A DNA stretch of 64,000 bases from DASVFB01 sp963815965 (GCA_963815965.1 CAWFIT010000004.1:1-64000); one strand, 5' to 3'; positions 43,779 through 53,034 are shown, numbered from the stretch's first letter. Notes: generated from the letters alone by a model not told the origin. Numbers and translations: made by a program.

Positions 43779-45278
43779 ATGAGCGCACAGCCTTACCCGC
43801 AAGTTGTGTCCCCTGATGAAACGCCAAACGCGTCGTCGCTGTCGTCGAGGCGCGGCGTGGCGATTCTTCTCCTGCTTTCGATCGTCCAGTTCATGGACGT
43901 GCTCGACGCTTCGATCCTGAACATCGCTTTGCCGTCGATCAAGGACGACCTTGGCTTCAGCCAGCAGAGCCTGCAGTGGGTGGTCAACGGCTACATCCTC
44001 ACCTACGGCGGCTTCTTGCTGCTCGGCGGCCGGATGGCGGACTTGCTCGGCCGGCGTCTGATGCTCGTCACGGGGCTGGTCGTGTTCGCTGGTTCGTCGT
44101 TGATAGGCGGTCTGGCGCACAGCGAGTCGCTGCTGATCGCCGCTCGGTTCTCCCAGGGCATCGGAGCCGCGATGCTCTCGCCGGCCGCGTTGTCGACGCT
44201 GACCAGCACCTTCCGCTCGACCCGGGACCGCAACACCGCGCTCGGCGTCTGGGCGGCCGTCTCGGGGATCGGCGGCGCCGCCGGCGTGTTGTTCGGCGGG
44301 CTGCTGACCGAGGGACCCGGCTGGCGCTGGGTGCTGTTCATCAACGTTCCGTTCAGCGCGGTCGCCTTCGTGGGCGCCTTCCTCCTGCTCAAGCGCGAGC
44401 GGATCCACGCTGCACGGCTGGCGAGCTTCGACGCGCTCGGGGCGTTTCTCGTGACCGGTGGTGTGCTCCTGCTCGTCTACACGCTCGTCAAGGCGCCGGA
44501 CGTCGGTTGGGGCGCGGGACGCACGATCGTCGGGCTCGCCGGCGCCGCGGTGGTCCTGGCGGCGTTCGTCTTCAACGAGCTGCGTGTCGCGAATCCGCTC
44601 ATCCCGCTGTCGATCCTGCGGGTCAAGGGAATCGCTGCCGCCGACGCGACGCAGCTGGTGGCCGTGGCCGGCTTTCTGCCGATGTTCTTCTTCCTCACCC
44701 TGTACATGCAGACCGTGCTCGGCTACTCGCCGATCCAGACCGGCCTCGCGTACCTGCCGTTGACGGGTGGCTTCATCATCGCGGCCAGCATCAGCTCGCA
44801 GCTGTTCGCGCGTATCGGCACCAAGCCGATCGTCGCTACCGGCGCCCTCATAACGGCCGGTGGCCTCTACTGGCTGTCGCTGATTCCCGTAAACGGCTCC
44901 TACGTGTCGGACATCCTGCCCGGTCTGCTGCTCACCTCGATCGGCATGGGCGGCGTCTACACGGGTCTGACCACTGCAGCCAACGCAGGCGTCGACGCCG
45001 ACAAAGCGGGTCTCGCGGCGGGGCTCCTCAACACCGGCGTGCAACTCGGAGCCGCGCTCGGCCTCGCCATCCTCTCGGCAGTCGCCACCGCTCGTACGAC
45101 GTCGGTGCTGGACGCCGGTCATGGTCTGACCCAAGCTTCCAACGAGGGGTTCCAGCTCGCACTCCTCACCGGTGCGTTCATCGTGCTCGCGGCGACCGTC
45201 ATCGCACTGCTGACTCCGAACCACCGCGAGGCAGCGTCGGTCGTGGAGGAAGAGCCGGCGCTCGAGCTCGCGGCGTGA
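43779..45278 (+). CDS. MFS transporter, DHA2 (14-TM) family
   Basis: A 499-residue exporter with 14 predicted helices. DHA2 motifs include 'FMDVLDASILNIALPSI' (motif D1), 'GGRMADLLGRR' (motif A), and 'GGAAGVLFGGLLTEGPGWRWVLFINVP' (motif C and after; parts). ATG 43779 has GCGAGGT upstream and skips 11 upstream in-frame codons. The C-terminus overlaps the PAP2 gene by GTGA. It probably exports a drug or metabolite; the divergent LAL may regulate it. Confidence 0.92.
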   Translation: MSAQPYPQVVSPDETPNASSLSSRRGVAILLLLSIVQFMDVLDASILNIALPSIKDDLGFSQQSLQWVVNGYILTYGGFLLLGGRMADLLGRRLMLVTGLVVFAGSSLIGGLAHSESLLIAARFSQGIGAAMLSPAALSTLTSTFRSTRDRNTALGVWAAVSGIGGAAGVLFGGLLTEGPGWRWVLFINVPFSAVAFVGAFLLLKRERIHAARLASFDALGAFLVTGGVLLLVYTLVKAPDVGWGAGRTIVGLAGAAVVLAAFVFNELRVANPLIPLSILRVKGIAAADATQLVAVAGFLPMFFFLTLYMQTVLGYSPIQTGLAYLPLTGGFIIAASISSQLFARIGTKPIVATGALITAGGLYWLSLIPVNGSYVSDILPGLLLTSIGMGGVYTGLTTAANAGVDADKAGLAAGLLNTGVQLGAALGLAILSAVATARTTSVLDAGHGLTQASNEGFQLALLTGAFIVLAATVIALLTPNHREAASVVEEEPALELAA

Positions 45279-46087
45279 CCACCACGGCGGCTTCGACGGC
45301 CGTACGGACAGCCGGCCGACTCCCCGGCTGGCTGTCCGTACGGCACTCGCTTCGAGCCGAGGCCGTCGTGGTTGTCGCGCTCTACGGCCTCTACGAGCTG
45401 ACGCGTGGGCTCGTCGTCGGGGACGCAGACGCAGCCGCCGCTCACGCCGACCGGCTCGTCGCGCTCGAGCGGTCACTGCACCTGCTCTTCGAAGCGAACG
45501 TCCAGCGCGCTGCGCACGCTCTTCCGGGTCTCACCGGCCTGCTCGGCGTCGCGTACCTGACTCTTCACCTCGCGGTGACCGTTGGGGTGCTGCTCTGGCT
45601 GCACCAGCGTCGCCCCGCGGCGTTCCCATTCGTACGCACCACGCTCCTACTCGCGAGCGCGCTGGCCCTCGTCGGCTTCCTCGTGTACCCGACCGCTCCG
45701 CCGCGGCTGGCCGGCATCGGTATCGCCGACACCGTCTCGAACGGCCACGTCGACCTCAATCGCGGTCTTGTCAGCTCGTTGTACAACCCGTACGCCGCTG
45801 TGCCGAGCATGCACGTGGGCTACGCGCTGATCGTCGGCGCAACCGTGTTTCGCGTTGGTCGTCACCTGCTCGTCCGCGCGCTCGCGATCCTGTACCCGCC
45901 CTTCGTGCTGATCGTGGTCGTGGCCACAGGCAACCACTTCTTCTTCGACGCCGCGGCCGGAACGCTCGTCGCCGCGCTGGCGATGGCGGCTGCGGCCGTC
46001 TTGACTCGCCGACCCGCGGCGACGCGGCTCAGCGCGCTTCCAGCGCAAAGAGAGCAGCTCCGTCAGGTGCACGAGTTGGCGGCGTAG
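45275..46087 (+). CDS. PAP2-family membrane phosphatase/phosphotransferase (Aur1/Ipt1-like)
   Basis: A 270-residue membrane protein with about six helices. The catalytic motifs are of the PAP2_3/inositolphosphotransferase type: 'AVPSMHVGYAL' (in place of PSGH) and 'GNHFFFDAAAGT' (His and Asp). The classical first motif KxxxxxxRP is not seen. Such enzymes act on lipid phosphates or transfer head groups at the outer face of the membrane. GTG 45275 overlaps the exporter stop, so translation is coupled. Confidence 0.85.
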   Translation: MTTTAASTAVRTAGRLPGWLSVRHSLRAEAVVVVALYGLYELTRGLVVGDADAAAAHADRLVALERSLHLLFEANVQRAAHALPGLTGLLGVAYLTLHLAVTVGVLLWLHQRRPAAFPFVRTTLLLASALALVGFLVYPTAPPRLAGIGIADTVSNGHVDLNRGLVSSLYNPYAAVPSMHVGYALIVGATVFRVGRHLLVRALAILYPPFVLIVVVATGNHFFFDAAAGTLVAALAMAAAAVLTRRPAATRLSALPAQREQLRQVHELAA

Positions 46088-46157
46088 CCGGTCGAGCGAT
46101 GGATCGGCGCCGTCTGCCGGATCACTACCTCCAACAGAAATGAGTAAGGAGGCAGAT

Positions 46158-47609
46158 ATGACCACCGAGACGAAGCCACAGATCCACCGCTGGCGCGCGT
46201 TCGCCGTGCTGGCCGTTGCGTTCTTCATGACGATCATCGATCTCGCGATCGTCAACGTCGCGTTGCCGACGATCGGCAGCGACCTTCATTTCTCCGAGAC
46301 CAACCTGCAGTGGGTCGTGACCGCGTACGCGCTCACTTTCGGCGGCTTTCTCTTGCTCGGAGGTCGTGCTGCAGACTTGCTCGGGCGGCGACGGATCCTC
46401 ATGGTCGGCATGGCGATCTTCACGGTCGCATCGTTGGGCGCGGGGCTCGCGACGAGCGACAGCTTTTTGATCGCGATGCGCGGCCTGCAGGGCTTCGGCG
46501 CGGCGGTCGTCTTGCCAGCCGCACTTTCGATCGTGATGAACATGTTCGAGGAAGGCGCCGAGCGGAACAAGGCCCTCGGGCTCTGGGGCGGCATTGGGGC
46601 TGCGGGCGCGACGGTCGGTCTCATCGCCGGCGGGCTGCTTACCCGCTACGTCGGCTGGGAGTACATCTTCTTCCTCAACCTGCCGATCGGCATCGCCGTC
46701 TTGCTGCTCGCGCCCCGCATCGTGCCCGAGAGTCGGCTCGAGACGGTCCGTCGCAGGTTCGACGCTCTCGGCGCGGTCACGGTGACCGGCGGGCTGCTAC
46801 TCCTTGTCTATGCGCTCTCGAAGGCGCCGGACGTCGGTTGGGGAGCAGCTCGGACCGTCACGCTTCTCGCCGTGTCGGGCGCTTCGCTCGTCGCCTTCCT
46901 CGTCGTCGAGACGCGCGTCGAGGCGCCGCTGATGCCGCTGCGGATCTTCCGGCTTCGATCAGTCGCCGCCGCGAACGCGGTGGGCCTTCTGCTCGGGGGC
47001 AGCTTCTTCGCCTTCATCTTCATCGGCACGCTCTACATGCAGCAGGTGCTCGGCTACTCGGCGCTACAGACCGGAGTCGCCTGGCTGGCAGCGTCGCTCA
47101 CGTCGATCGCCCTCGCCGGCGTAGCGCAGATGCTCGTCACGCGGATCTCGGCGGTGCCGGTGATGGCGCTCGGGATGGCGCTTGTCGGCGGCGGCGCCCT
47201 CTGGGCGACGCAGGTGCCGGTTCATGGGCACTTCTGGAGCGACCTCGCGGGGCCGTTCTTCGTCGCCGGAGCGGGTACCGCTTTCGGCTTCATCCCTGTG
47301 TCCATCGCGGGCCTCGCCGGCGTCTCGGAACGCGAGGCCGGGCTCGCTTCAGGTCTGCTCAACACTTCGCAGCAACTCGGCGGGGCGATTGGTGTCGCGA
47401 TCGCATCGACCGTCACAGCCACGCATGTCAAGACGCTGACCGGCGAGGGCAAGACGACGACTGCGGCGCTCACGGGAGGCTTCCAATGGGCGTTCTGGGT
47501 GTGCGGATTCATCGCGTTGCTCGCGTTGCCGACCCTCGTTCTCCTTCGGAGGAAGGAAGCGACCAGCGGCGCCGAGGACGCGGTTCCGGCACTCGACTCC
47601 ACTACATAA
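46158..47609 (+). CDS. MFS transporter, DHA2 (14-TM) family
   Basis: A 483-residue exporter similar to the one at 43779-45278 (shared 'LQWVV', 'YALTFGGFLLLGGRAADLLGRR', 'KAPDVGWGAARTV'), pointing to a local duplication. Fourteen helices, motif A and motif C are present. ATG 46158 is chosen for its AAGGAGG eight bases upstream over ATG 46140. It leads a same-strand set with a monooxygenase-like protein, a VOC protein and an ECF sigma factor, 12-35 bases apart. Confidence 0.92.
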   Translation: MTTETKPQIHRWRAFAVLAVAFFMTIIDLAIVNVALPTIGSDLHFSETNLQWVVTAYALTFGGFLLLGGRAADLLGRRRILMVGMAIFTVASLGAGLATSDSFLIAMRGLQGFGAAVVLPAALSIVMNMFEEGAERNKALGLWGGIGAAGATVGLIAGGLLTRYVGWEYIFFLNLPIGIAVLLLAPRIVPESRLETVRRRFDALGAVTVTGGLLLLVYALSKAPDVGWGAARTVTLLAVSGASLVAFLVVETRVEAPLMPLRIFRLRSVAAANAVGLLLGGSFFAFIFIGTLYMQQVLGYSALQTGVAWLAASLTSIALAGVAQMLVTRISAVPVMALGMALVGGGALWATQVPVHGHFWSDLAGPFFVAGAGTAFGFIPVSIAGLAGVSEREAGLASGLLNTSQQLGGAIGVAIASTVTATHVKTLTGEGKTTTAALTGGFQWAFWVCGFIALLALPTLVLLRRKEATSGAEDAVPALDSTT

Positions 47610-47621
47610 AGGAGATCTCGA

Positions 47622-47927
47622 ATGAAGCACACCATCGTTCGCTACAAGGTCAAGCCGGAGCGGGCGGCCGAGAACGAGGAGCTCGTCCGCGCCGTGTATG
47701 CCGAGTTGAACGAGAAACGTCCGCCCGGGTTTCACTACGCGACGTTCAAGCTCGACGACGGCGTGAGCTTCGTCCACGTCGCCTGGCACGACGCCGATGC
47801 GCAGAGCCCGCTCCCGGGAGTGCAGGCGTTCCAGCGCTTCCAGGAGAACATCGGCGACCGGTGCGACGAACGCCCGGTCGCGAGCTCCGGCACCGAGATC
47901 GGCTCCTACCGCTTCTTCGGCGAGTAG
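47622..47927 (+). CDS. Small dimeric alpha-beta barrel protein (antibiotic-monooxygenase-like)
   Basis: A 101-residue protein with the ferredoxin-like pattern: strand 'HTIVRYKVKPE', a helix, strand 'FHYATFKLDDGVSFVHVAWH', a helix 'FQRFQENIGDRC', and a last strand 'EIGSYRFFG'. It resembles ABM/dimeric alpha-beta barrel proteins that bind small hydrophobic ligands. A strong AAAGGAGA site precedes ATG 47622. It lies 12 bases after the MFS gene. Confidence 0.75.
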   Translation: MKHTIVRYKVKPERAAENEELVRAVYAELNEKRPPGFHYATFKLDDGVSFVHVAWHDADAQSPLPGVQAFQRFQENIGDRCDERPVASSGTEIGSYRFFGE

Positions 47928-47962
47928 CGATGGTTTTCGAGCGCGGAGAGCGTCATAGAGAT

Positions 47963-48328
47963 ATGAACAGTTCGTCGAGGCCGAGACCCGTCGTTCACCT
48001 CGAGCTCCACACCGGTGATCGGGAATCGGCTACCGCGTTCTACGCGCGTCTCACTGGATGGCGCCCGGAGCTGATGCGGGCTGCCTCGGGCTCCTATCTC
48101 GCGCTCGAGCTCGGTTGCGGGATCGGCGCCGGGATCGTCGAATGCGGCACCCGGCGTCCCCTGTGGCTCCCGTACGTGGAGGTCGATCACGTGCAGACGT
48201 TGACCGAACGCGCGCGTCGACTCGGTGCGACCGTACTGTTGGAGCCGCGCGAGGGGCCGGCGGGATGGCGCAGTGTCGTCTCGAGCTTCGCAGGTGGGGA
48301 GGTCGCCTTCTGGCAGCCGAAGCGATAA
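47963..48328 (+). CDS. VOC (glyoxalase-fold) family protein
   Basis: A 121-residue single-unit VOC protein: 'VVHLELHTGDRESATAFYARLTGW' (parts) begins the first beta-alpha-beta module, and 'PYVEVDHVQTLTERARRLGATVLLEPREGPAG' (parts) the second, ending 'GEVAFWQPKR'. Family members bind a metal and act as glyoxalases, dioxygenases or drug-binding resistance proteins. ATG 47963 is preferred; ATG 47930 adds 11 residues with no family match. It sits between the exporter and the sigma gene. Confidence 0.85.
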   Translation: MNSSSRPRPVVHLELHTGDRESATAFYARLTGWRPELMRAASGSYLALELGCGIGAGIVECGTRRPLWLPYVEVDHVQTLTERARRLGATVLLEPREGPAGWRSVVSSFAGGEVAFWQPKR

Positions 48329-48339
48329 CGACCTCGACG

Positions 48340-49341
48340 ATGCTCGCGGCCGCGCGGCACGGCGACGAGGATGCCTACGGCCGTCTTGTCGAGCCGTACC
48401 GCGCCGAGCTTCAGGCGCACTGCTACCGGATGCTCGGCTCGGTCCCTGATGCTGAGGACGCGCTGCAGGAGACGCTGCTGCGCGCATGGCGCGCCTTATC
48501 GGCGTTCGAGGGTCGAAGCTCGCTTCGCTCCTGGCTATACAAGATCGCGACCAACGTGTGCCTGAAGGCGATCGAGCGGCGGCCGAAGCGCGTGCTTCCG
48601 ATCGACTACGGGCCCGCGGCCGATCCGCACGACGGTCCTGCCGAGCCGGTGACCGAATCGGTGTGGCTGGATCCGTACCCCGATGAGTGGCTCGCGATAG
48701 ACGTGGGCTCGCTCGGGCCCGCTGCGCGCTATGAGCAGCGCGAAGGTGTGGAGCTCGCGTTCATTGCCGCGCTGCAACATCTGCCGGCGCGACAGCGCGC
48801 AGTGCTGATCCTGCGTGACGTGTTGGGCCTCTCGGCTCGAGAGACCGCAGAAACCCTCGAGACGACACCGGTCGCTATCGACAGCGCGTTGCAGCGTGCG
48901 CACAGGACCGTTGACGAGCGGCTCCCCGAACGGAGCCAGCAGGCGACGCTGCGCGCCGTGGGTGACGACGTTCTGAGCGAGATCGTCGAGCGCTTCGTCA
49001 CCGCCTGGGAACACAACGATGTTGACGCGGTCGTCGAGATGCTCGCCGAGGACGCAAGAATGACCATGCCGCCTCTGCCAAGCTGGTACGGCGGACGCGC
49101 GGAGGTCGCCGAGTTCCTGCGCGCTTTGCCGCTCGCCGGCGCGAAGCGCTGGCGTCTGACCCCGGTTCGCGCGAACGGGCAGCTCGCATTCGTCGCGTAC
49201 CTCTGGGACGACCAGACGCAGGCCTTTCTGCCTCACAGCGTCACCGTGCTCACGCTGCGCGGCGTGCAAATCGAAGAGATGACTGCTTTCCTCGACGCAG
49301 GTGTCGTTCAGGGCTTCGGCCTGCCGGACGTGCTCACGTAG
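48340..49341 (+). CDS. ECF sigma factor with SnoaL-like C-terminal domain (TIGR02960-like)
   Basis: A 333-residue sigma factor. Sigma region 2 is 'AYGRLVEPYRAELQAHCYRMLGSVPDAEDALQETLLRAWRAL' (parts), region 4 'LQHLPARQRAVLILRDVLGLSARETAETLETTPVAIDSALQRA' (parts). The C-terminal ~120 residues are SnoaL-like ('FVTAWEHNDVDAVVEMLAEDARMTMPPLPSWYGG'), as in the TIGR02960/SigG-like group where this domain tunes activity without an anti-sigma factor. ATG 48340 is 11 bases after the VOC stop. It probably regulates its own operon including the exporter. Confidence 0.88.
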   Translation: MLAAARHGDEDAYGRLVEPYRAELQAHCYRMLGSVPDAEDALQETLLRAWRALSAFEGRSSLRSWLYKIATNVCLKAIERRPKRVLPIDYGPAADPHDGPAEPVTESVWLDPYPDEWLAIDVGSLGPAARYEQREGVELAFIAALQHLPARQRAVLILRDVLGLSARETAETLETTPVAIDSALQRAHRTVDERLPERSQQATLRAVGDDVLSEIVERFVTAWEHNDVDAVVEMLAEDARMTMPPLPSWYGGRAEVAEFLRALPLAGAKRWRLTPVRANGQLAFVAYLWDDQTQAFLPHSVTVLTLRGVQIEEMTAFLDAGVVQGFGLPDVLT

Positions 49342-49401
49342 CGGCGTCGAGCTCCGCCAGCTGCTGTTGAGGGAGGGACAGCCCGCGCAAGAAGTCGACC
49401 T

Positions 49402-49629
49402 CTAAGTCGGAGGCCGAGGCGACCGCCCGGCGGACGACTCGGGCAGCATCTCGTCGAAGAGGGCGGGGTCGAGCGGCTCGTCCACCTCCCGGCACGCGAG
49501 GCAACGCAGCGATCCGAGGACCATCAGCGACCTCTCGACTGGACCGTTGCACGCAAGGCAGCGCAAGTGGCGCTCCAGCGACGCGAGCTTTGTCCTACGC
49601 GACGCCGCAGTCCAGTCCGCCACGTTCAT
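49402..49629 (-). CDS. Small zinc-ribbon-like protein
   Basis: A 75-residue product with two CxxC pairs in 'LRCLACNG' and 'LRCLACRE' about 20 residues apart, which fits a zinc ribbon. Both are preceded by hydrophobic residues, followed by an acidic end ('DEPLDPALFDEMLP'). A possible continuation ('LEVDFLRGLSLPQQQLAELD') exists in another frame to 49334, overlapping the sigma gene stop, so the true C-terminus may be longer. Unknown function. Confidence 0.45.
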   Translation of the reverse strand: MNVADWTAASRRTKLASLERHLRCLACNGPVERSLMVLGSLRCLACREVDEPLDPALFDEMLPESSAGRSPRPPT

Positions 49630-49685
49630 CGTTTGCGTCCATTCGCCGTCGCGTGCGCTGTACCTTCCGCGCACGTCGACTCGAC

Positions 49686-50498
49686 CTATTTCTTGCTGCG
49701 CGCGACGTGGAGGATCGCGTACCAGTGGCGTCGCACTCGGCGCGGTCCAAGCTTCGCGCGAATCTCGCGGTAGAGGTGCTCGCGCTTGTCGGCTTCCATC
49801 GAGATGTGACCGGAGAACGTCTCTAGCAGCGCGATGTACTCGTCGGCGCTGTAAAGGCGCTCCCAGACGTAGCGTCGGACCCTCACGTCCTCGAACAGCC
49901 CGCTTCGCTCGATCTCGTCTGCGGAGTCCGGCGTCTCCTCGGGCGGCGCAGGCGGCGAGTCACCGCCGTGGCTCTCGCCGATCGCGTCGTAGACCTTCTG
50001 GATTTCGGTGAAGAACGGATCGAAGCCCTCGGGGCACGCGTGTAGCGCGCTCCAGAACGCGAGGTGGCCGCCGGCGCGCAGCAGGTCGTGTGCCTTCTCG
50101 TAGCGGATGGTCGGATCGACCCAGTGCCACGCCGTCGCGGCGTAGACGAGATCGAAAGCGCCGGCTTCACCTTGCCAGGTCTCGAACGGCTGGACGTGAA
50201 TCTCGACGGGAAACCCGGCGAGGTTGCTCTGCGCCTTCTCGGCGAGCTGTGCTCCCAGCTCGACACACACGACCGAGAAGCCGCGCGATAGCAGCGGCCG
50301 CGTCGCCTTGCCGGTCGCACATCCGATCTCCAGCAGGCGCGCGCCTGGGTCGAGCGCCGCAAGCTCGACGAGGTCGTCGAACAGCTGCTCGGGATAGTCG
50401 GGTCGAGCGGCGTCGTACAGGTCCGCAGTCGAGTCGAACGTCTCGCGGAGGGGTTCGCGCGTCTCTTCGCTCGGAAGCCAGGCCGGTGTCTCAGGCAT
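49686..50498 (-). CDS. Class I SAM-dependent methyltransferase
   Basis: A 270-residue Rossmann-fold methyltransferase: motif I 'ARLLEIGCATGKATRPLL', post I 'VCVELGAQLAEKAQ', motif II 'FDLVYAATAWHWVDP' (the His-Trp of the Methyltransf_11/25 type), motif III 'RAGGHLAFWSA'. An N-terminal 'ETFDSTADLYDAARPDYP' is typical of small-molecule or rRNA methylases of this type. Substrate unknown. ATG 50498 lies 18 bases from the divergent MmcQ/YjbR gene start. Confidence 0.9.
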   Translation of the reverse strand: MPETPAWLPSEETREPLRETFDSTADLYDAARPDYPEQLFDDLVELAALDPGARLLEIGCATGKATRPLLSRGFSVVCVELGAQLAEKAQSNLAGFPVEIHVQPFETWQGEAGAFDLVYAATAWHWVDPTIRYEKAHDLLRAGGHLAFWSALHACPEGFDPFFTEIQKVYDAIGESHGGDSPPAPPEETPDSADEIERSGLFEDVRVRRYVWERLYSADEYIALLETFSGHISMEADKREHLYREIRAKLGPRRVRRHWYAILHVARSKK

Positions 50499-50516
50499 GG
50501 AGGGGATACTAGGAGC

Positions 50517-50873
50517 GTGCCGTTTCCGGCCCGTCGTGCAGCCAAGGCGATCCGCGAGCTCGCGCTTTCGCTACCGGAGACGTACGAGGACTCGCCGTGG
50601 GGATTCCCGGTCTTCAAGGTCGCGGACAACCGCCTCTTCGCGCTGCTCGTGGAGAACGATCCCGTCGAGCTGACCGTCAAGCTCTCTGCTGAGGAGCGCG
50701 AGATCGCGTACCTGCATCCGTGGGTACGCAGCGCTCGCTACGTCGGCCGCTACGGATGGATCACGGCGACGATCGAGGATGCGGACGCGCTCGAGACCGC
50801 GCTCGAGTGGCTGCGCGAGTCGTACTACCTGAAGGCGCCCGCGAAGCTGCGCGACGCCGCGTTCGCCGAGTAA
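50517..50873 (+). CDS. MmcQ/YjbR family protein
   Basis: A 118-residue YjbR-fold protein (DNA-binding-protein-like, double-wing). Recognisable parts are 'AIRELALSLPETYEDSPWGFPVFKVADNRLFALL', 'VELTVKLSAEEREI' and 'WLRESYYLKAP'. Functions are largely unknown, and some members bind DNA. GTG 50517. A strong hairpin terminator follows immediately. Confidence 0.85.
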   Translation: MPFPARRAAKAIRELALSLPETYEDSPWGFPVFKVADNRLFALLVENDPVELTVKLSAEEREIAYLHPWVRSARYVGRYGWITATIEDADALETALEWLRESYYLKAPAKLRDAAFAE

Positions 50874-50907
50874 CAGTGGAGGGCCGCGCAATCGCGGCCC
50901 TCCACTG
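50874..50907. terminator. Strong bidirectional hairpin between convergent genes
   Basis: A perfect 15-pair stem (50874-50888 with 50893-50907) and a four-base loop CAAT. There is no long T run, but position and strength suggest it ends transcription from both sides. Confidence 0.75.
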
Positions 50908-50916
50908 TGTTCGTGC

Positions 50917-52551
50917 TTATTTCCGCCCGAAGTAGATGAACTCTGCGTGGCCGTCAGGTGTGACGTCGCGCATGTCCGTCCAGGTGGCGTTGGCGTGCCC
51001 GTCGCTGCCGTACGCGAGGCCGATGTAGTCGCCGTTGAAGCGCGCGCACTCAACGCACGTTGGAGCATCCGCGCCGGCCTTGAAGAACTCCGAATGCACC
51101 GGATCGGATGAAGCTGTGCTGACCGTCGTCTGGACGAACGAGCCTGGCATGCCCTCCGCGATCGTCGCGTTGTAGGGCGTCCCATTCGAGTTGCCGCGGT
51201 CGTTGTAGGCGACGCCGATCTTCCCGGTGATTGGATTCACGTCGACCCATGGGAACCACTGGTCGCCATGTCCCGAGTCGACCAGGGACGGGCCGCTCCA
51301 GGTCCCGCCGCCGTTCGTGGAGCTCATCACGAACACGTCGATGTTCGTTACCGGATGGGCGACGTCATGGATGCCGTCCCGGTTGTCCGAGAACGTCAGG
51401 AACAGCGATCCGGACGGGCCTGCGACGATGTTGCCCGCGGAGTTCACGCGAGTCTGGTAACCCGTGAGCGTCTGCCGGCCGTCGACGTTGATCGGATAAT
51501 CGTTCGAGCCGTCCTCGAGTCCGACGACGAACGTCGGGTTCGTCCAGGTCGCGCCGCCGTCCGTCGACTTGACGAGCAGGTACTGGCTGTCGCCGACCTC
51601 ACCGGGCTCACTGAGGGCCTCGTTCTGCGTGTTCTCGAAGGCGACGTAGACCGTCCCATCCGGGCCGACCGTCGGCACCGAGAACTGGTCCTCGTCGCAC
51701 TGGCCGGCCGGGCCTGAAACCTGCTCCGTGCACAAGTTGGCATTGACGCCTGAGATCTCCTGTGCGCCCGTCCAGTGGCGTCCTCCGTCGTCGCTGTGGG
51801 ATTCGAAGATCGCCGACCGGAAGAACCCGCCGGCGTGTGACTCGAACTTCGTCCATGTGACGTACGTGCGGCCGAAGAACTTCGAGCCAGGATTGTTGTC
51901 CGTCGTGATCCACTCCTTGTCGTTGAAGAGCTGGAGGCGGCTGAGATCGCAGCCCACGCCCTTGTCGACGACAGCAGGCTTGTCCCACGTTGCACCGCCG
52001 TCGCTCGACGGTGAGACGACGACGTCGCCGTTGCAGGTCTCCGTAAAACTCGGATTCGAGTAGAAGTTCAACGACGAGTGCAGCGTCATGTTGTGCTTCG
52101 TGTCGAACGTCGTCACCGGATCGCTTCCGATCGGGCCCAGCGGCGTCGGGGTCTCGGTCGACATGTTCCCGGTCGTCCATGTCGCGCCGCCGTCGAACGT
52201 CGTGTAGTACTGATCGCAGCAGGACCCGTAGTCGTTCGAGCTCGCAACCATGTGCATCGGGCTCGCAGGGTCGACAACGATGTTCGGCTCGTTGTTCGGG
52301 AACGGGTCGTCGCAGTCGAGGTTCGTGTTCGCGGCTCCGCCGCTCGTGGCGGTGCACTCGGTCTGCGACCGGCCGACCTTGTCCTTGGTCCCCGCTTGGT
52401 CTTTCTTCAACTGGACGAACGCTGCGACGACAGTCCGCTTGTTGCCAAGAATGCTGAGGTCGTCGTCCTCTGCCCGGGCCGCGCCGCCGACCACGACCGC
52501 CGTGACGGCGACGAGCGCGACGACGAACGCGCTTGCTCTGAGTGCTCTCAT
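50917..52551 (-). CDS. Secreted BNR/sialidase-like beta-propeller protein
   Basis: A 544-residue exported protein: signal peptide 'SAFVVALVAVTAVVVGGAARA', then repeated Asp-box motifs S-x-D-x-G-x-x-W: 'FDGGATWTTG', 'SSDGGATWDKP', 'SDDGGRHWTG', 'STDGGATWTNP', 'STNGGGTWSGP'. Asp boxes mark sialidase-type beta-propellers. Catalytic Arg triad residues cannot be assigned, so it may be a propeller without sialidase activity. ATG 52551 has GGGGAGAG upstream. Confidence 0.82.
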   Translation of the reverse strand: MRALRASAFVVALVAVTAVVVGGAARAEDDDLSILGNKRTVVAAFVQLKKDQAGTKDKVGRSQTECTATSGGAANTNLDCDDPFPNNEPNIVVDPASPMHMVASSNDYGSCCDQYYTTFDGGATWTTGNMSTETPTPLGPIGSDPVTTFDTKHNMTLHSSLNFYSNPSFTETCNGDVVVSPSSDGGATWDKPAVVDKGVGCDLSRLQLFNDKEWITTDNNPGSKFFGRTYVTWTKFESHAGGFFRSAIFESHSDDGGRHWTGAQEISGVNANLCTEQVSGPAGQCDEDQFSVPTVGPDGTVYVAFENTQNEALSEPGEVGDSQYLLVKSTDGGATWTNPTFVVGLEDGSNDYPINVDGRQTLTGYQTRVNSAGNIVAGPSGSLFLTFSDNRDGIHDVAHPVTNIDVFVMSSTNGGGTWSGPSLVDSGHGDQWFPWVDVNPITGKIGVAYNDRGNSNGTPYNATIAEGMPGSFVQTTVSTASSDPVHSEFFKAGADAPTCVECARFNGDYIGLAYGSDGHANATWTDMRDVTPDGHAEFIYFGRK

Positions 52552-52632
52552 CTCTCCCCTTTCCCTTGGTTGGACTCGGAGACTGTATCGCTCAGATATC
52601 GCTCCGTCGACCAGTCGGGAGAGAATGCGACG

Positions 52633-53034
52633 ATGGAGATCCGGCGGTTGAAGGCGGGAGACGAGGCAGTTGTCGTGCAGGTCGCGACGCGCGAGCCGCG
52701 CACGGCGCTCCTGCGGGACCCGGCCGCGATTTTCCTCGTCGCGTTCGACGACGGCGCGCCGGTAGGACTCGTGCTCGGCTACGAGCTCCAACGCCGCCAC
52801 GGCTACAACGTGACGCTCTGTATCTACGAGATCGATGTGAACCCGGCGTACCGGCGGCGCGGGATCGGGACTCGCCTGTTGCGCGAGCTCGAGCGGATCG
52901 CTCGCGAGCGCGGGATCGAGGAGGCGTTCGTGCTCACCGATGAGGACAACGCCGCTGCGATGCGACTGTACGAGTCCGTCGGCGGGCAGCGGAATGACGT
53001 CGTCGAATGGGACTTCAACTACACGGCACGCTGA
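52633..53034 (+). CDS. GNAT family N-acetyltransferase
   Basis: A 133-residue acetyltransferase with the acetyl-CoA loop 'VNPAYRRRGIGTRLLRELERIA' (R-x-x-G-x-G/A), preceding strand 'YEIDV' and C-terminal 'NAAAMRLYESVGGQR'. It resembles AAC(3)-I-type enzymes in length and motif order, but the substrate is not known. ATG 52633. It overlaps the following GNAT gene by 28 bases. Confidence 0.88.
   Translation: MEIRRLKAGDEAVVVQVATREPRTALLRDPAAIFLVAFDDGAPVGLVLGYELQRRHGYNVTLCIYEIDVNPAYRRRGIGTRLLRELERIARERGIEEAFVLTDEDNAAAMRLYESVGGQRNDVVEWDFNYTAR

Noticed and set aside
43587..45476. Very long Arg/Glu-rich minus-strand frame opposite the MFS exporter
   Set aside because: Antisense shadow of a well-supported transporter gene.
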